Source: Streptomyces jeddahensis (GTDB lineage: Bacteria; Actinomycetota; Actinomycetes; Streptomycetales; Streptomycetaceae). Taken from it: DNA of 64,000 nt. Of this stretch, positions 44,062 through 52,918 are shown piece after piece. The stretch spans positions 1-64,000 of the forward strand of contig NZ_LOHS01000108.1 in assembly GCF_001642995.1 (NCBI RefSeq). The letters are read 5' to 3'. Made by a program: the position numbers and the translations under genes. The notes beneath the pieces are model-generated. The model had not been told where the DNA came from. It did no database searches and was given only the letters and a program-made list of their open reading frames with translations. The first letter of the stretch is position 1. Every line of letters begins with the position of its first letter.

Positions 44062-46050
44062 TCAGTGGTGGCCTGTCGGGACGAACTGCCTGAAGGCGTC
44101 CAACGCTGCAGGGTCGTCAACAGCGTCCCGGCTGACGACTGAGTCCGGGTCGGCACCCTGCAGGATCCGCTTGATCGGCACTTCGAGCTTCTTTCCGGTC
44201 CGGGTATGCGGAATCGCGGGCACCTGGAGGATCGCGTCGGGCACGTGCCGCTTCGAGGCCTCGGTGCGGAGACGGTCCGCGATCAGGCGGCGGAACGTGT
44301 CGTCGAGGGCGTGGCCCTCTTCGAGGGTCACGAACAGGGGCATCCAGTAGCCGCCGTCGGACAGGTCGATGCCGACCACGAGCGCCTCGTGGACACCTGG
44401 GATCTTCTCGACCACCTCGTAGATGTCGGCGCTGCCGAGCCGGACTCCATGGCGGTTGAGCGTGGCGTCGGAGCGGCCGTGGATGATGACACTGCCACGC
44501 TCGGTGATGGTCGCCCAGTCACCGTGTCGCCACACGCCCGGGAAGACGTCGAAGTAGGCGGCTTGGTACTTGGCGCCGTCGGGGTCGTTCCACAGATGCA
44601 GCGGCATGGTCGGCATGGGCTTCGTGACGACGAGCTCGCCGACACTCCCGCGGACCGGTCGACCGCTCTCGTCCCATGTGTCGACCGCGACGCCGAGCGG
44701 GCGTGCGGAGATTTCCCCTGGCCAGATCGGCTTGTTCGGGGCGCCGGTAGCCAGGGCGGACACGATGTCGGTACCTCCGGACATGGACACCAACGGCGTC
44801 CGTTCGCCCAGTTGCTCACGGATCCAGTGGAATGCGCTGGGCGGAACCGGTGACCCGGTCGCCCCTACCATCCGGAGCCGGTTGCCGGCGGGCACCTTCG
44901 TGCCGTGCCGCTCGCACGCGTGCAGGTACCCCGGGCTCGCACCCAGGATCGTGACGTCATGCTCCGCGGCGAGTTCCCAGAGCCGTGCCGGCGACGGATG
45001 GGCAGGGCTGCCGTCGTACAGGACGATCGACGCCCCGAGCAAGAGCATGTTGACCGTGAAGTTCCACATCATCCAGTTCGTCGAGGTGTACCAGAGCATC
45101 CGGTCGTGCTCAGTGACGTCGAGTTGAAGCCCGACGTGCTTCTGGTAGTCCAGCGTCACACCGCCGTGCCCATGGACGAGTCCCTTCGGAATCCCTGTGG
45201 TGCCGGAGGAGTAGAGCACCCATAGCGGGTGGTCGAACGGCACCTGGACCGGCTCGAGCATGCCGTGCTCGGTCTGCAGCAGGCGCTCCCATGCCGTCGC
45301 CGGCCGATCGATGTGCGGTGCGGGGAGCCCGACGTGGGTCACCTGGAGCACCTGCTCGACTGACGGCAGAAGGCCGAGCAGTGCCACAGCCTCCTCGCGG
45401 CGGTCGTAGGTCCTGCCGTTGAAGAAGTACCCATCTGCCGCGATCAGTACCTTGGGCTCCAACTGCGCGAGTCGCTTGGCTGCCGCCTCGGCGGCGTAGT
45501 CCGGACCGCAGCACGACCACACGGCGCCGAGACTGGCAGTCGCGAGGAAGGCAACGACCGCCGCCGCGTTGTTGGGCACATAGGCGACGACACGGTCGCC
45601 CGCCTCGACTCCCAGCGCCTTGAGGCCGGCTGCCGCGGCGGCGACCTGATCCTCCAGATCTCCCCACGTGATCGCACGGCTTACGCCGGGCTCGGTGACC
45701 TCGACGATCGCCATGCATTCCGCGTCACGTCCGCGGAAGACATGGCTGACGTAGTTGACAAGGACGTCCGGGAACCACTTGGCGCCGGGCATCTGGTCCG
45801 CGAGCAGGACGGTCGTCGGCGCGGTGGAGGAGCGCATGTCGAAGAAGGTCCAGGCCGCAGACCAGAAATCCTCCAGGTGCTCGACCGACCAGGCCCACAG
45901 ATCGTCGTACTCGGGGAGAGAGACACCGTGCGTCTTCTCGACGTACTTCGTGAACGCAGCGATCCGGCTCCGGTCGATGTCCCTCGGGTCCGGTACCCAG
46001 ACCGGCTCGATCGTGGGCTGCGGGTGGTTGCTGGTCGGGGTGTCGGACAT
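44062..46050 (-). CDS. Acetoacetyl-CoA synthetase-like acyl-CoA ligase
   Basis: A 662-residue ANL-superfamily ligase. An N-terminal AACS-type domain (AFTKYVEKTHGVSLPEYDDL WAWSVE) precedes the AMP motif YSSGTTGIPKGLVHGHGG (around residue 275), GATGSPVPPSAF, MSGGTDIVSA and GRSDATLNRHGVRLGSADIY with the C-terminal Lys region GKKLEVPIK. It would activate acetoacetate or another beta-oxo acid to its CoA ester with ATP. In this cluster it could prime a ring-derived oxo-acid for the divergent CoA operon. I chose ATG 46050 (MSDTPTSNH) because it follows CTGGAGACC; a longer upstream frame looks non-coding. Confidence 0.87.
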   Translation of the reverse strand: MSDTPTSNHPQPTIEPVWVPDPRDIDRSRIAAFTKYVEKTHGVSLPEYDDLWAWSVEHLEDFWSAAWTFFDMRSSTAPTTVLLADQMPGAKWFPDVLVNYVSHVFRGRDAECMAIVEVTEPGVSRAITWGDLEDQVAAAAAGLKALGVEAGDRVVAYVPNNAAAVVAFLATASLGAVWSCCGPDYAAEAAAKRLAQLEPKVLIAADGYFFNGRTYDRREEAVALLGLLPSVEQVLQVTHVGLPAPHIDRPATAWERLLQTEHGMLEPVQVPFDHPLWVLYSSGTTGIPKGLVHGHGGVTLDYQKHVGLQLDVTEHDRMLWYTSTNWMMWNFTVNMLLLGASIVLYDGSPAHPSPARLWELAAEHDVTILGASPGYLHACERHGTKVPAGNRLRMVGATGSPVPPSAFHWIREQLGERTPLVSMSGGTDIVSALATGAPNKPIWPGEISARPLGVAVDTWDESGRPVRGSVGELVVTKPMPTMPLHLWNDPDGAKYQAAYFDVFPGVWRHGDWATITERGSVIIHGRSDATLNRHGVRLGSADIYEVVEKIPGVHEALVVGIDLSDGGYWMPLFVTLEEGHALDDTFRRLIADRLRTEASKRHVPDAILQVPAIPHTRTGKKLEVPIKRILQGADPDSVVSRDAVDDPAALDAFRQFVPTGHH

Positions 46051-46144
46051 CAGGTCTCCAGGGCAGATGACGGATCGATGTAAAACATACGACGAGCTCC
46101 TCTTGACGCATAGCCTGATGGTAGACAAAATCAGAGCTGCTAAA

Positions 46145-46164
46145 TATCAGACAATCACGATTGT
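46145..46164. promoter_or_regulatory. Divergent operator region: TATCAGACA plus ACAATC-AC-GATTGT palindrome
   Basis: TATCAGACA (46145-46153) is a seven-of-nine match to TGTCWGACA. Directly overlapping it, ACAATCACGATTGT (46151-46164) is a perfect inverted repeat. The pair sits in the 145-base region between the ligase and the extradiol dioxygenase starts, the natural control point for both operons. Confidence 0.5.
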
Positions 46165-46195
46165 CGTTCGATGCTCGCGAAGAGAGGTGAACGCT

Positions 46196-47113
46196 GTGGC
46201 AGCACCCACCGCGCAGAAGCCTGCGCCACTTGTTTCAGCCCTGGGGTACGTGGGCGTGACGGCCGTGGACCTGGCCGCATGGGAGAAGTTCGGGACCGGT
46301 GTGCTCGGTCTTGAGGCCGTCGAGTCGACGCCCGCCCAGCTTCTGCTGCGTGCCGACGAGCGCGCTTGGCGCGTCTCGGTCAGGCCCGGAGACGGCACCT
46401 GCGACTTCATCGGCTGGGAGGTGGCGGACGCCGCGGCGCTTGACGCCGTCGTGGCTGCGCTCGAGTCGATTGGTGCGGAGCCGGCCCGTGACTCCGTCCT
46501 CGCCAAGGAGCGACGTGTGGCCGACCTCGTGCGGGTCGTGGACCCGGCCGGCATCCACCTGGAGTTCTTCCACGGCCCGGAACTGCCCGCGACGCCGTTC
46601 GAGTCGCCGACCGGAGCCACGTTCGTGACCGGGGCGCTCGGCCTCGGGCACGCCGTTCTCGTCGTGCCGGACATGGCCGAGGCTGAGCACTTCTACCTCG
46701 AGACGCTCGGCTTCCTCGAATCCGACCGTGTGCGTACGCCGCGGTTCGACGTGCTCTTCACACACTGCAATCCGCGGCACCACAGCCTTGCGATGATGCC
46801 CACGAAGACCGGTTTGGAGGCCGGCCTCCATCACTTCATGGTGGAGGTCGACGACCTCGACACGGTCGGCCACGCGCTGGACAAGGTCAATGACGGGGCG
46901 GCGAAGCTCAACAGCTCGCTGGGCAAGCACATCAATGACCTGATGGTGTCCTTCTACTGCCAGACCCCCTCGAAGTGTGAGGTCGAATACGGCGTCGGAG
47001 GAATCACCATCGACGACTCGGTCTGGGAGCCCACCGTTCACACGACCGAGAACGTGTGGGGACACCGACGGATGCCGGGTGCGCCGCCGGACGGCATGCC
47101 GGCAGGGATGTGA
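46196..47113 (+). CDS. Extradiol (type I) ring-cleavage dioxygenase
   Basis: A 305-residue two-domain vicinal-oxygen-chelate protein related to BphC/HsaC. The N-terminal half is structural. The C-terminal half holds the Fe(II) facial triad: His152 (LGLGHAVLV), His212 or His213 (GLHHFMVEV) and Glu264 (CEVEYGVGG). It would cleave a catechol next to the hydroxyls, the substrate probably carrying a bulky substituent. GTG 46196 follows AGAGGTGA. It is the first gene of a long CoA operon and is coupled by a GTGA overlap to the CaiB gene. An HsaA-like hydroxylase at 54703 could make its catechol. Confidence 0.88.
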   Translation: MAAPTAQKPAPLVSALGYVGVTAVDLAAWEKFGTGVLGLEAVESTPAQLLLRADERAWRVSVRPGDGTCDFIGWEVADAAALDAVVAALESIGAEPARDSVLAKERRVADLVRVVDPAGIHLEFFHGPELPATPFESPTGATFVTGALGLGHAVLVVPDMAEAEHFYLETLGFLESDRVRTPRFDVLFTHCNPRHHSLAMMPTKTGLEAGLHHFMVEVDDLDTVGHALDKVNDGAAKLNSSLGKHINDLMVSFYCQTPSKCEVEYGVGGITIDDSVWEPTVHTTENVWGHRRMPGAPPDGMPAGM

Positions 47114-48330
47114 GCGCGCGATCCGTCAGCCCGCTCGCAGGACTGAAAGTCGTCGACCTGACCACTTCATACGCCGGGCCGACGGCGTCGATGTACCTGG
47201 CCGACCTCGGTGCTGACGTACTCAAGATCGAGCGTCCCGGCGGCGACGACGCCCGGGCGTGGGGTCCTCCGTTCGCGAGTGGGACCTCGGCGTGGTTCGC
47301 TTCCGCCAACCGCAACAAGCGATCGATCTGTTTGGATCTGCGGCTGCCTCGGGGCCGCGAGGTGCTGACGAAGCTTCTGGACTCCGCCGACGTGTTCATC
47401 CAGAACGCCAACCCGTCGAAACTCGAGAAGCTCGGCATCGACCCCGTGAGCGTGCGGTCCCGGAATCCGCGGCTCATCTACTGCGCGTTGTCGGGCTTCG
47501 GACTGGACGGCCCTGATGCCGGCCTCCCGGGCTATGACCTCGTTGCGCAGGCCCGATCCGGACTGATGTCCGTGACCGGCGAGGCCGGCCGCACTCCTCA
47601 GCGGGTTTCAACGGCCCTCTCGGACATCGTCACCGGCATGTGTGCCGCCCTTGCGATTTCGGCGGCAGCGGTCAGACAGGCAACCACAAAGCAAGGAGAG
47701 ACGATCGACGTGTCCCTGCTCGACACGGACCTCGCCCTGATGGCACCCAGGCTTGCCGCTTTCCACGCCGGTGAGCCTGAACCGCGGCCAAGCGGAGGCA
47801 CCGATTCGGTGCTTGCCGTGTACCAGCCGTTCGAAGCTGCGGACCGTTCCATGGTTGTCGCTGTCGGAAACGACCAGATGTGGCTGCGCCTGTGTGCTGC
47901 ACTGGGTCTCGACGACCTCGCCGCCGACGAGACGCTGTCGGACAACGAGGGCCGTCGTGCCCGGCGCAGCGAGATCGCTGGCCGCATCGCCGACGTTCTG
48001 CGGACCCGTCCGGTCGAACACTGGCTGGGCGTGCTGGCCGCTGCGCAGGTGCCCGCGGCCCCTGTCCAGTCCCTCTCCTCGGTTGTGGCCGATCCCCAGG
48101 TCGCGCATCGTGGCTCCTTGCTGCCGGTCCCCGGCTCGAACGGTCAACTCGTCTCCATCCGCAGCCCGTTCCGGCTCACTTCGATTGCGGATCCGGTGAA
48201 CGTCCGGTTCCCGGACGTAGGTGAGCACACAGTCGAGATCCTGGCGGAACTCGGCTACTCCGACGACGATCGCGCCGATCTCCTCAGGACAGGCGCTGCG
48301 AGGGCCCAGCAGGACGTGGCTCATGCCTGA
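47110..48330 (+). CDS. CaiB/BaiF family III CoA-transferase
   Basis: A 406-residue transferase with the family opening LAGLKVVDLTTSYAGPTASM and YLADLGADVLKIERPGGDD. ALSGFGLDGPDAGLPGYDLV follows, with the catalytic Asp of GYD. The larger RxGGxDSVLAVYQPFEA-like domain II completes it. It moves CoA between an acyl-CoA donor and a free acid without ATP. It could charge the acid substrate of this operon. The start GTG overlaps the dioxygenase stop; the stop overlaps the next start by eight bases. Confidence 0.9.
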   Translation: MSARSVSPLAGLKVVDLTTSYAGPTASMYLADLGADVLKIERPGGDDARAWGPPFASGTSAWFASANRNKRSICLDLRLPRGREVLTKLLDSADVFIQNANPSKLEKLGIDPVSVRSRNPRLIYCALSGFGLDGPDAGLPGYDLVAQARSGLMSVTGEAGRTPQRVSTALSDIVTGMCAALAISAAAVRQATTKQGETIDVSLLDTDLALMAPRLAAFHAGEPEPRPSGGTDSVLAVYQPFEAADRSMVVAVGNDQMWLRLCAALGLDDLAADETLSDNEGRRARRSEIAGRIADVLRTRPVEHWLGVLAAAQVPAAPVQSLSSVVADPQVAHRGSLLPVPGSNGQLVSIRSPFRLTSIADPVNVRFPDVGEHTVEILAELGYSDDDRADLLRTGAARAQQDVAHA

Positions 48331-49126
48331 GACCTCCGGCTCCGGACCCGCAGTCGTCGTGGAGAACCACGGACCGCTCCGCGTCGTCCGCATCAACCGC
48401 CCCGAAGCGCACAACGCCCTCAACAGCGAAGTCCTGCGAGGGCTGCGCCAGGCGATCGTGCCTGCGGGCGACGAAGGCGTGCGGGCCGTCGTCGTCACCG
48501 GCACGGGCACGAAGGCCTTCTGCGCAGGTGCCGACCTCAAGGAGCTCGCCCGCCATGACCCTGCCGGCGCCTACGCGGCGTTGGCTGAAGGCCAGTCAGT
48601 GATGCGGTCGATCGAGACAGCCGGCGTGCCGGTGATCGCTGCGGTCAACGGACTCGCGTTGGGCGGCGGGTTCGAGCTCCTGCTGGCGTCGACCTTCAGT
48701 GTGGTTGCCGACCACGCGAGCATGGCCCTTCCTGAGGCCGGGCTCGGCCTCATTCCGGGGTACGGAGGCACGCAGCGGTTGGCACGCGTGATCGGCCGTG
48801 CTTCGGCGGCGTACCTGATGCTCACCGGAGAGCGGGTGAACGCGGTGCGAGCACACGAACTCGGCCTCACACCCGTCCCCCCGGTCCCCGGCGATCGGCT
48901 CCTCCAGGAGGCCATGGCGCTGGCCGAGCGCGTGGCCGCCCGCGGCCCGCTCGCCATCAGGTCGATCCTCACTGCGCTCGACCTGGGGCCTGACGCTCCA
49001 CTGGACTCCGCGCTCGCCATCGAGTCCGGCCTGGCGGCCATCGCCGTCACCGGGCACGAGGGAACGGAGGGTGTCGAGGCATTCCTTGCCAAGCGCCCCC
49101 CGGCTTTCGCACGGGAGGTCCTCTAA
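48323..49126 (+). CDS. Enoyl-CoA hydratase (crotonase family)
   Basis: A 267-residue crotonase. The oxyanion-hole segments are AFCAGADLKEL (near 62-72) and AAVNGLALGGGFELLLAST. The two catalytic acidic positions lie in MALPEAGLGLIPGYGGTQRL. It should hydrate an alpha,beta-unsaturated acyl-CoA. It is tightly packed with overlaps on both sides. Confidence 0.9.
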   Translation: MPETSGSGPAVVVENHGPLRVVRINRPEAHNALNSEVLRGLRQAIVPAGDEGVRAVVVTGTGTKAFCAGADLKELARHDPAGAYAALAEGQSVMRSIETAGVPVIAAVNGLALGGGFELLLASTFSVVADHASMALPEAGLGLIPGYGGTQRLARVIGRASAAYLMLTGERVNAVRAHELGLTPVPPVPGDRLLQEAMALAERVAARGPLAIRSILTALDLGPDAPLDSALAIESGLAAIAVTGHEGTEGVEAFLAKRPPAFAREVL

Positions 49127-50352
49127 TGAGCCGTGCCCTGGACCCGCTGCCTCTCGATCTCGATCCCGCCGAGTACGTCGGTCTTCACGGGCTGCTCGAT
49201 GAACAGGCCGCCGACCAGGCGCTCACGGAGCGGGAACGTGAACTCAGGGCTTACACCCGCGATGTCGTCGCCCGAGAGGTAGCGCCGGCAGCGCCGGAGC
49301 TGGATGCGAGCCACGAGTTCGCCGGGGCCGGCTACATGGCCCTCGCGTCGGCAGGACTCACGGGAATCATCTTCCCCACCGAGTTGGGAGGCAGCGCTGA
49401 CTCGCATGTGGCCTACGCCGTGGTGATGGAGGAGATCACGGCAGGTTGTGCGGCGACGAGCCTCGTCTTCATGACGCAGACGCATGCGGCATACCCGATC
49501 TACCTGGCAGGCAGTGAGGACCTCAAGCAGCGCTACATTCCGCCGTTGCTCTCGGGCAGTGCGTACGGGTCCATGGCCATCACCGAGCCGGACGCCGGCA
49601 GCGACGTGTCGAGCCTGCGCACCACGGCCGCCCCTGCCGGGGAGTTCTACCGGCTCTCCGGCAGCAAGACCTTCATCACGACCGGTGACCGGGTCGACAC
49701 GATCGTGTGCTTCGCCACCACGGACCGGACATCGAAGCGAGAGGGAGTCAGTGCCTTCGTTGTCGAGGGCAATTGGCCTGGAGTCGGACGTGGCACAGCG
49801 TTCGAGAAGCTCGGTATGCACGGCTCCTCGACAGCTGAGCTGTTCTTCGATGAGGTTGCCGTTCCCGTCGGCAACAGGGTCGGGACAGAGGGAGCTGGTT
49901 GGCCGATCGTGATGAGTTCGGTGATCAAGTCACGGATCAGCGCCGGAGCCCAGGGTGTCGGACTTGCCCGCTCGGCATACGCGCGCACACTCTCCGTGCT
50001 CCAGCGGCTCTACGGCAATCTCATCCCGGCCGAGTATCTGCAAGTACTCGCGGGATGGCGCGGCCGGATCCTCCAAGGGCGCCTGCTGCTCCACGCCGTC
50101 GCCCGGCAGGTCGACGGGGACGCCGCGGTGAGCCCGGGCCAGATCGGTCTGATGAAGCAGTCGTGCACAGATCTCGGCTGGGACATCTCCGTCGAGGCAG
50201 TGCGCCTGCTCGGTCCCTACGGAGACCTCTCGGTACTGGGCGTCGAGCGATGCATGAGGGACGCCCGGGTCACCCGAATCTATGACGGCACCAACGAGAT
50301 CCAGAGCATGCTGATCGGCCGCGAGATCAGCACTTCGTTGAAGGAGATGTGA
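49126..50352 (+). CDS. Acyl-CoA dehydrogenase
   Basis: A 408-residue FAD enzyme: AITEPDAGSDVSSLRTTA and KTFITTGDRVD (FAD/acyl-CoA binding), FEKLGMHGSSTAELFFDEV, and a C-terminal RVTRIYDGTNEIQSMLIGR. At the end, the usual catalytic Glu of YEGTNEIQ is Asp (YDG). Some alicyclic or branched-acyl dehydrogenases also vary here, so activity is likely but the substrate may be cyclic. The start overlaps the preceding stop by one base. Confidence 0.9.
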   Translation: MSRALDPLPLDLDPAEYVGLHGLLDEQAADQALTERERELRAYTRDVVAREVAPAAPELDASHEFAGAGYMALASAGLTGIIFPTELGGSADSHVAYAVVMEEITAGCAATSLVFMTQTHAAYPIYLAGSEDLKQRYIPPLLSGSAYGSMAITEPDAGSDVSSLRTTAAPAGEFYRLSGSKTFITTGDRVDTIVCFATTDRTSKREGVSAFVVEGNWPGVGRGTAFEKLGMHGSSTAELFFDEVAVPVGNRVGTEGAGWPIVMSSVIKSRISAGAQGVGLARSAYARTLSVLQRLYGNLIPAEYLQVLAGWRGRILQGRLLLHAVARQVDGDAAVSPGQIGLMKQSCTDLGWDISVEAVRLLGPYGDLSVLGVERCMRDARVTRIYDGTNEIQSMLIGREISTSLKEM

Positions 50353-51110
50353 TGTTCGAGCACCACCTCGACGGCAAGGTGGCCGTCGTGACGGGAGCGG
50401 GGCGTGGTCTGGGCCGGGCCATCGCGCTGGCACTGGCCGGAGCCGGAGCCGATGTCACGGTGGCCGGCCGTACCCGGTCAGACCTCGAAGGCGTCGCCAC
50501 TGAGGTCAAGACCGCCGGCGCACGGGCACTGGTCTGCCCGACCGACGTCACGGACGAGGCCGCCGTCGAACACATGATCACAGCCACGGTGGAGACCTTC
50601 GGCCGGATCGACATCCTGGTCAACAACTCGGGTGTGCTCACCACCACGCCGCTGCTCGATCAGCCTGCTGACGACTGGGACCGCATTCTCGACACCAACC
50701 TTCGTGGCACGTTCCTCGCCACCAAGGCCGCAGGCAAGCACTTCGTCGCGCAGCGCTCGGGAAAGGTGCTGAACGTCGCCTCGAGCTTCGCGCTCAAGGG
50801 CACCCCTCACCACGCGGCCTATTGCTCGTCGAAGGCTGCGGTCATGGCCTTCACGACGTCAGTGGCGGTGGAATGGGCGCGTTACAACGTCCAGGTCAAC
50901 GCCATCGCTCCCGGATACTTCGTCACCGACATCAACGCGGAGGTGCGAGCCAGCGACGCGTTCACAGCCAAGGTCCTCAAGACCATTCCGGCCCGACGCA
51001 TGGGCGACCCCGCGGAGCTGGCGCCGTGGGTGCTGACCCTCGTCGGACCAGGCTCTGATTACACCACCGGCTCGGTCGTCGTCATCGACGGCGGCCAGTC
51101 CATCCAGTGA
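50352..51110 (+). CDS. Short-chain dehydrogenase/reductase
   Basis: A 252-residue classical SDR: TGAGRGLGRAIALAL (near 13-27), NNSGVL, catalytic Ser in NVASSFALKG, YCSSKAAVMAF with catalytic Tyr and Lys, and the FabG-like ending GSVVVIDGGQSIQ. In this operon it would oxidise a 2-hydroxyacyl- or 3-hydroxyacyl-CoA; BadH-type 2-hydroxycyclohexanecarboxyl-CoA dehydrogenase is one possibility. The start is the ATG in a TGATG overlap. Confidence 0.9.
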   Translation: MFEHHLDGKVAVVTGAGRGLGRAIALALAGAGADVTVAGRTRSDLEGVATEVKTAGARALVCPTDVTDEAAVEHMITATVETFGRIDILVNNSGVLTTTPLLDQPADDWDRILDTNLRGTFLATKAAGKHFVAQRSGKVLNVASSFALKGTPHHAAYCSSKAAVMAFTTSVAVEWARYNVQVNAIAPGYFVTDINAEVRASDAFTAKVLKTIPARRMGDPAELAPWVLTLVGPGSDYTTGSVVVIDGGQSIQ

Positions 51111-51142
51111 TCACGACGACCGCCGCAGAAGAGAGCGCCCTC

Positions 51143-52021
51143 ATGACCACCACACCGAAGACCGTCGCCGTCCTCGGCGCCGGCACCATGGGCTCCGGTA
51201 TCGCGACCGTGATCGCCCGCGGCGGCCATCGAACCCTGCTGTTCGACGTCGACGAGGACGGCCTGTCGCGGGGCATCGCGACCGTTCACGGGTTCTTCGA
51301 CAAGAGTGTGAGCCTTGGCAAGCTCGACGCGGCCACCGCAGAGAACGCGAAGTCTCGTCTCGTCGGAGTGACCGCGCTGAGCGACCTGGCCTCGGCCGAG
51401 GTCGTGGTCGAAGCGGTCTACGAGGACCTTGCGCTCAAGAAGGATCTCTTCGGCAGACTCGACGACATCGTCTCGCCGAGCACGCTCTTCCACACCAACA
51501 CGTCCACGCTCTCGGTCACGGGCATTGCCTCGGGCTCGCGCCTCCCTGAGCGAGTCGTCGGCACGCACTACTGCAACCCGGCGCCGCTGATGAAGCTCGT
51601 CGAGGTCGCCCACGGCCGCCACACCGCCGACTGGGCGCACAAGGCAACCCTGGACTTTCTCGGATCGGTCGGTAAGACGACGGTCGTCACCAAGGACCGG
51701 CCTGGGTTCATCGTGAATCGCTTCCTCATTCCCTGGGAGAACCGGTGCATCGCGGCACTGGAATCGGGCCTCGGCACCAAGGAGTCGATCGACACCGCGG
51801 TCACCGGCGCGCTCGGCCATCCGATGGGCCCCTTCCGGCTGCTCGACGTGGTCGGCCTGGACATCCATCAGCAGGTGGCGACCCGGCTCTACGAGCAGTT
51901 GAGGGACCCACGCTTCTTTCCTCCGCCGATGGTCGAGCGGATGGTCGCCGCGGGTGACCTGGGCCGCAAAACGGGCCGGGGCTTCTACACCTACGACGAC
52001 ACCCGTCTGTTCGGCTCGTGA
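51143..52021 (+). CDS. 3-hydroxyacyl-CoA dehydrogenase (first of two)
   Basis: A 292-residue protein with the NAD fold VAVLGAGTMGSGIATVIARG and acidic loop FDVDED. The HAD signature appears as NTSTLSVTGIA, VGTHYCNPAPLMKLVEVAHG and TKDRPGFIVNRFLIPWENRC. In the usual His-Glu dyad, His of HYCNP is present. The C-terminal domain ends in GRKTGRGFYTYDD. ATG 51143 follows AGAAGAGAG; a GTG at 51107 overlapping the SDR stop would add 12 residues. Confidence 0.88.
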   Translation: MTTTPKTVAVLGAGTMGSGIATVIARGGHRTLLFDVDEDGLSRGIATVHGFFDKSVSLGKLDAATAENAKSRLVGVTALSDLASAEVVVEAVYEDLALKKDLFGRLDDIVSPSTLFHTNTSTLSVTGIASGSRLPERVVGTHYCNPAPLMKLVEVAHGRHTADWAHKATLDFLGSVGKTTVVTKDRPGFIVNRFLIPWENRCIAALESGLGTKESIDTAVTGALGHPMGPFRLLDVVGLDIHQQVATRLYEQLRDPRFFPPPMVERMVAAGDLGRKTGRGFYTYDDTRLFGS

Positions 52022-52042
52022 GCCACATGTCAGGAGAATGAG

Positions 52043-52918
52043 ATGACCAACAAGGTCGACTTCGCCCACGTCGCCGTCGTCGGTGCCGGCACGATGGGCT
52101 CAGGGATCGCGCAGGTGGCTGCACAGTCCGGTCGGCAAGTGACCGTCCTGGACGTGGACGCCGACCGAGTCGCGCGAGGGATCGGCGCCACTGCGGCATT
52201 CCTGGACGGAAGCGTCACTCGCGGCAAGATCGACACCGCCGAGCGAGACGCCATCCTCGGCAGAATCAAAGGTGTCACCGACGTCGGAGACCTCGCGGGT
52301 GCCGACCTGGTGATCGAGGCCGCTACCGAGAACCAGGCGATCAAGCGCTCGATCCTCGCCGAGGTGGCCGAAGTGGTCGGCGAAGCCGCAGTCATCGTCA
52401 CCAACACCTCGGCGCTCTCGGTCACGGATCTGGCGACCGCGGTCACCAACCCGACCCGGTTCGCCGGTCTGCACTTCTTCAACCCGGCGCAGTTGATGCG
52501 CGTGGTCGAGATCGTCGCCGCTCTGCAGACCGACGAGGCAGTGGTCGACCGGCTCGCGGGACTGGTCGCCTCCTTCGGCAAGGACCCGGTCGTCGTCAAG
52601 GACCGGCCCGGGTTCCTGGTCAACCACCTGCTGATGCCGTACCTGAATGACGTCGTCCGGGAGTACGACGATGGCCTGGCTTCGGCCGATGACATCGATA
52701 CTGCTCTCAAGCTGGGTCTCGGCTACAAGCTCGGCCCGCTCGAACTGCTCGACCTGATCGGTCTCGACGTTCACGATCACGCCACGACCTGTGCCTACGA
52801 AGCCACGCAGGACCCCTGCTACGCCTCACCGCCTTTGCTCCGGCAGATGGTCGCTGCGGGTTTCCTCGGCAACAAGAACGGCCGCGGATTCCGGGTCGGA
52901 GAGGCGGGATCTCGATGA
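52043..52918 (+). CDS. 3-hydroxyacyl-CoA dehydrogenase (second of two)
   Basis: A 291-residue paralogue of the preceding gene: VAVVGAGTMGSGIAQVAAQS, NTSALSVTDLATA, GLHFFNPAQLMRVVEIVAAL with the catalytic His, and KDRPGFLVNHLLMPYLNDVV. Two HADs in a row suggest two successive oxidations or a heteromeric pair. AGGAGAATGAG precedes the ATG. Its stop overlaps the next gene (ATGA). Confidence 0.9.
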   Translation: MTNKVDFAHVAVVGAGTMGSGIAQVAAQSGRQVTVLDVDADRVARGIGATAAFLDGSVTRGKIDTAERDAILGRIKGVTDVGDLAGADLVIEAATENQAIKRSILAEVAEVVGEAAVIVTNTSALSVTDLATAVTNPTRFAGLHFFNPAQLMRVVEIVAALQTDEAVVDRLAGLVASFGKDPVVVKDRPGFLVNHLLMPYLNDVVREYDDGLASADDIDTALKLGLGYKLGPLELLDLIGLDVHDHATTCAYEATQDPCYASPPLLRQMVAAGFLGNKNGRGFRVGEAGSR

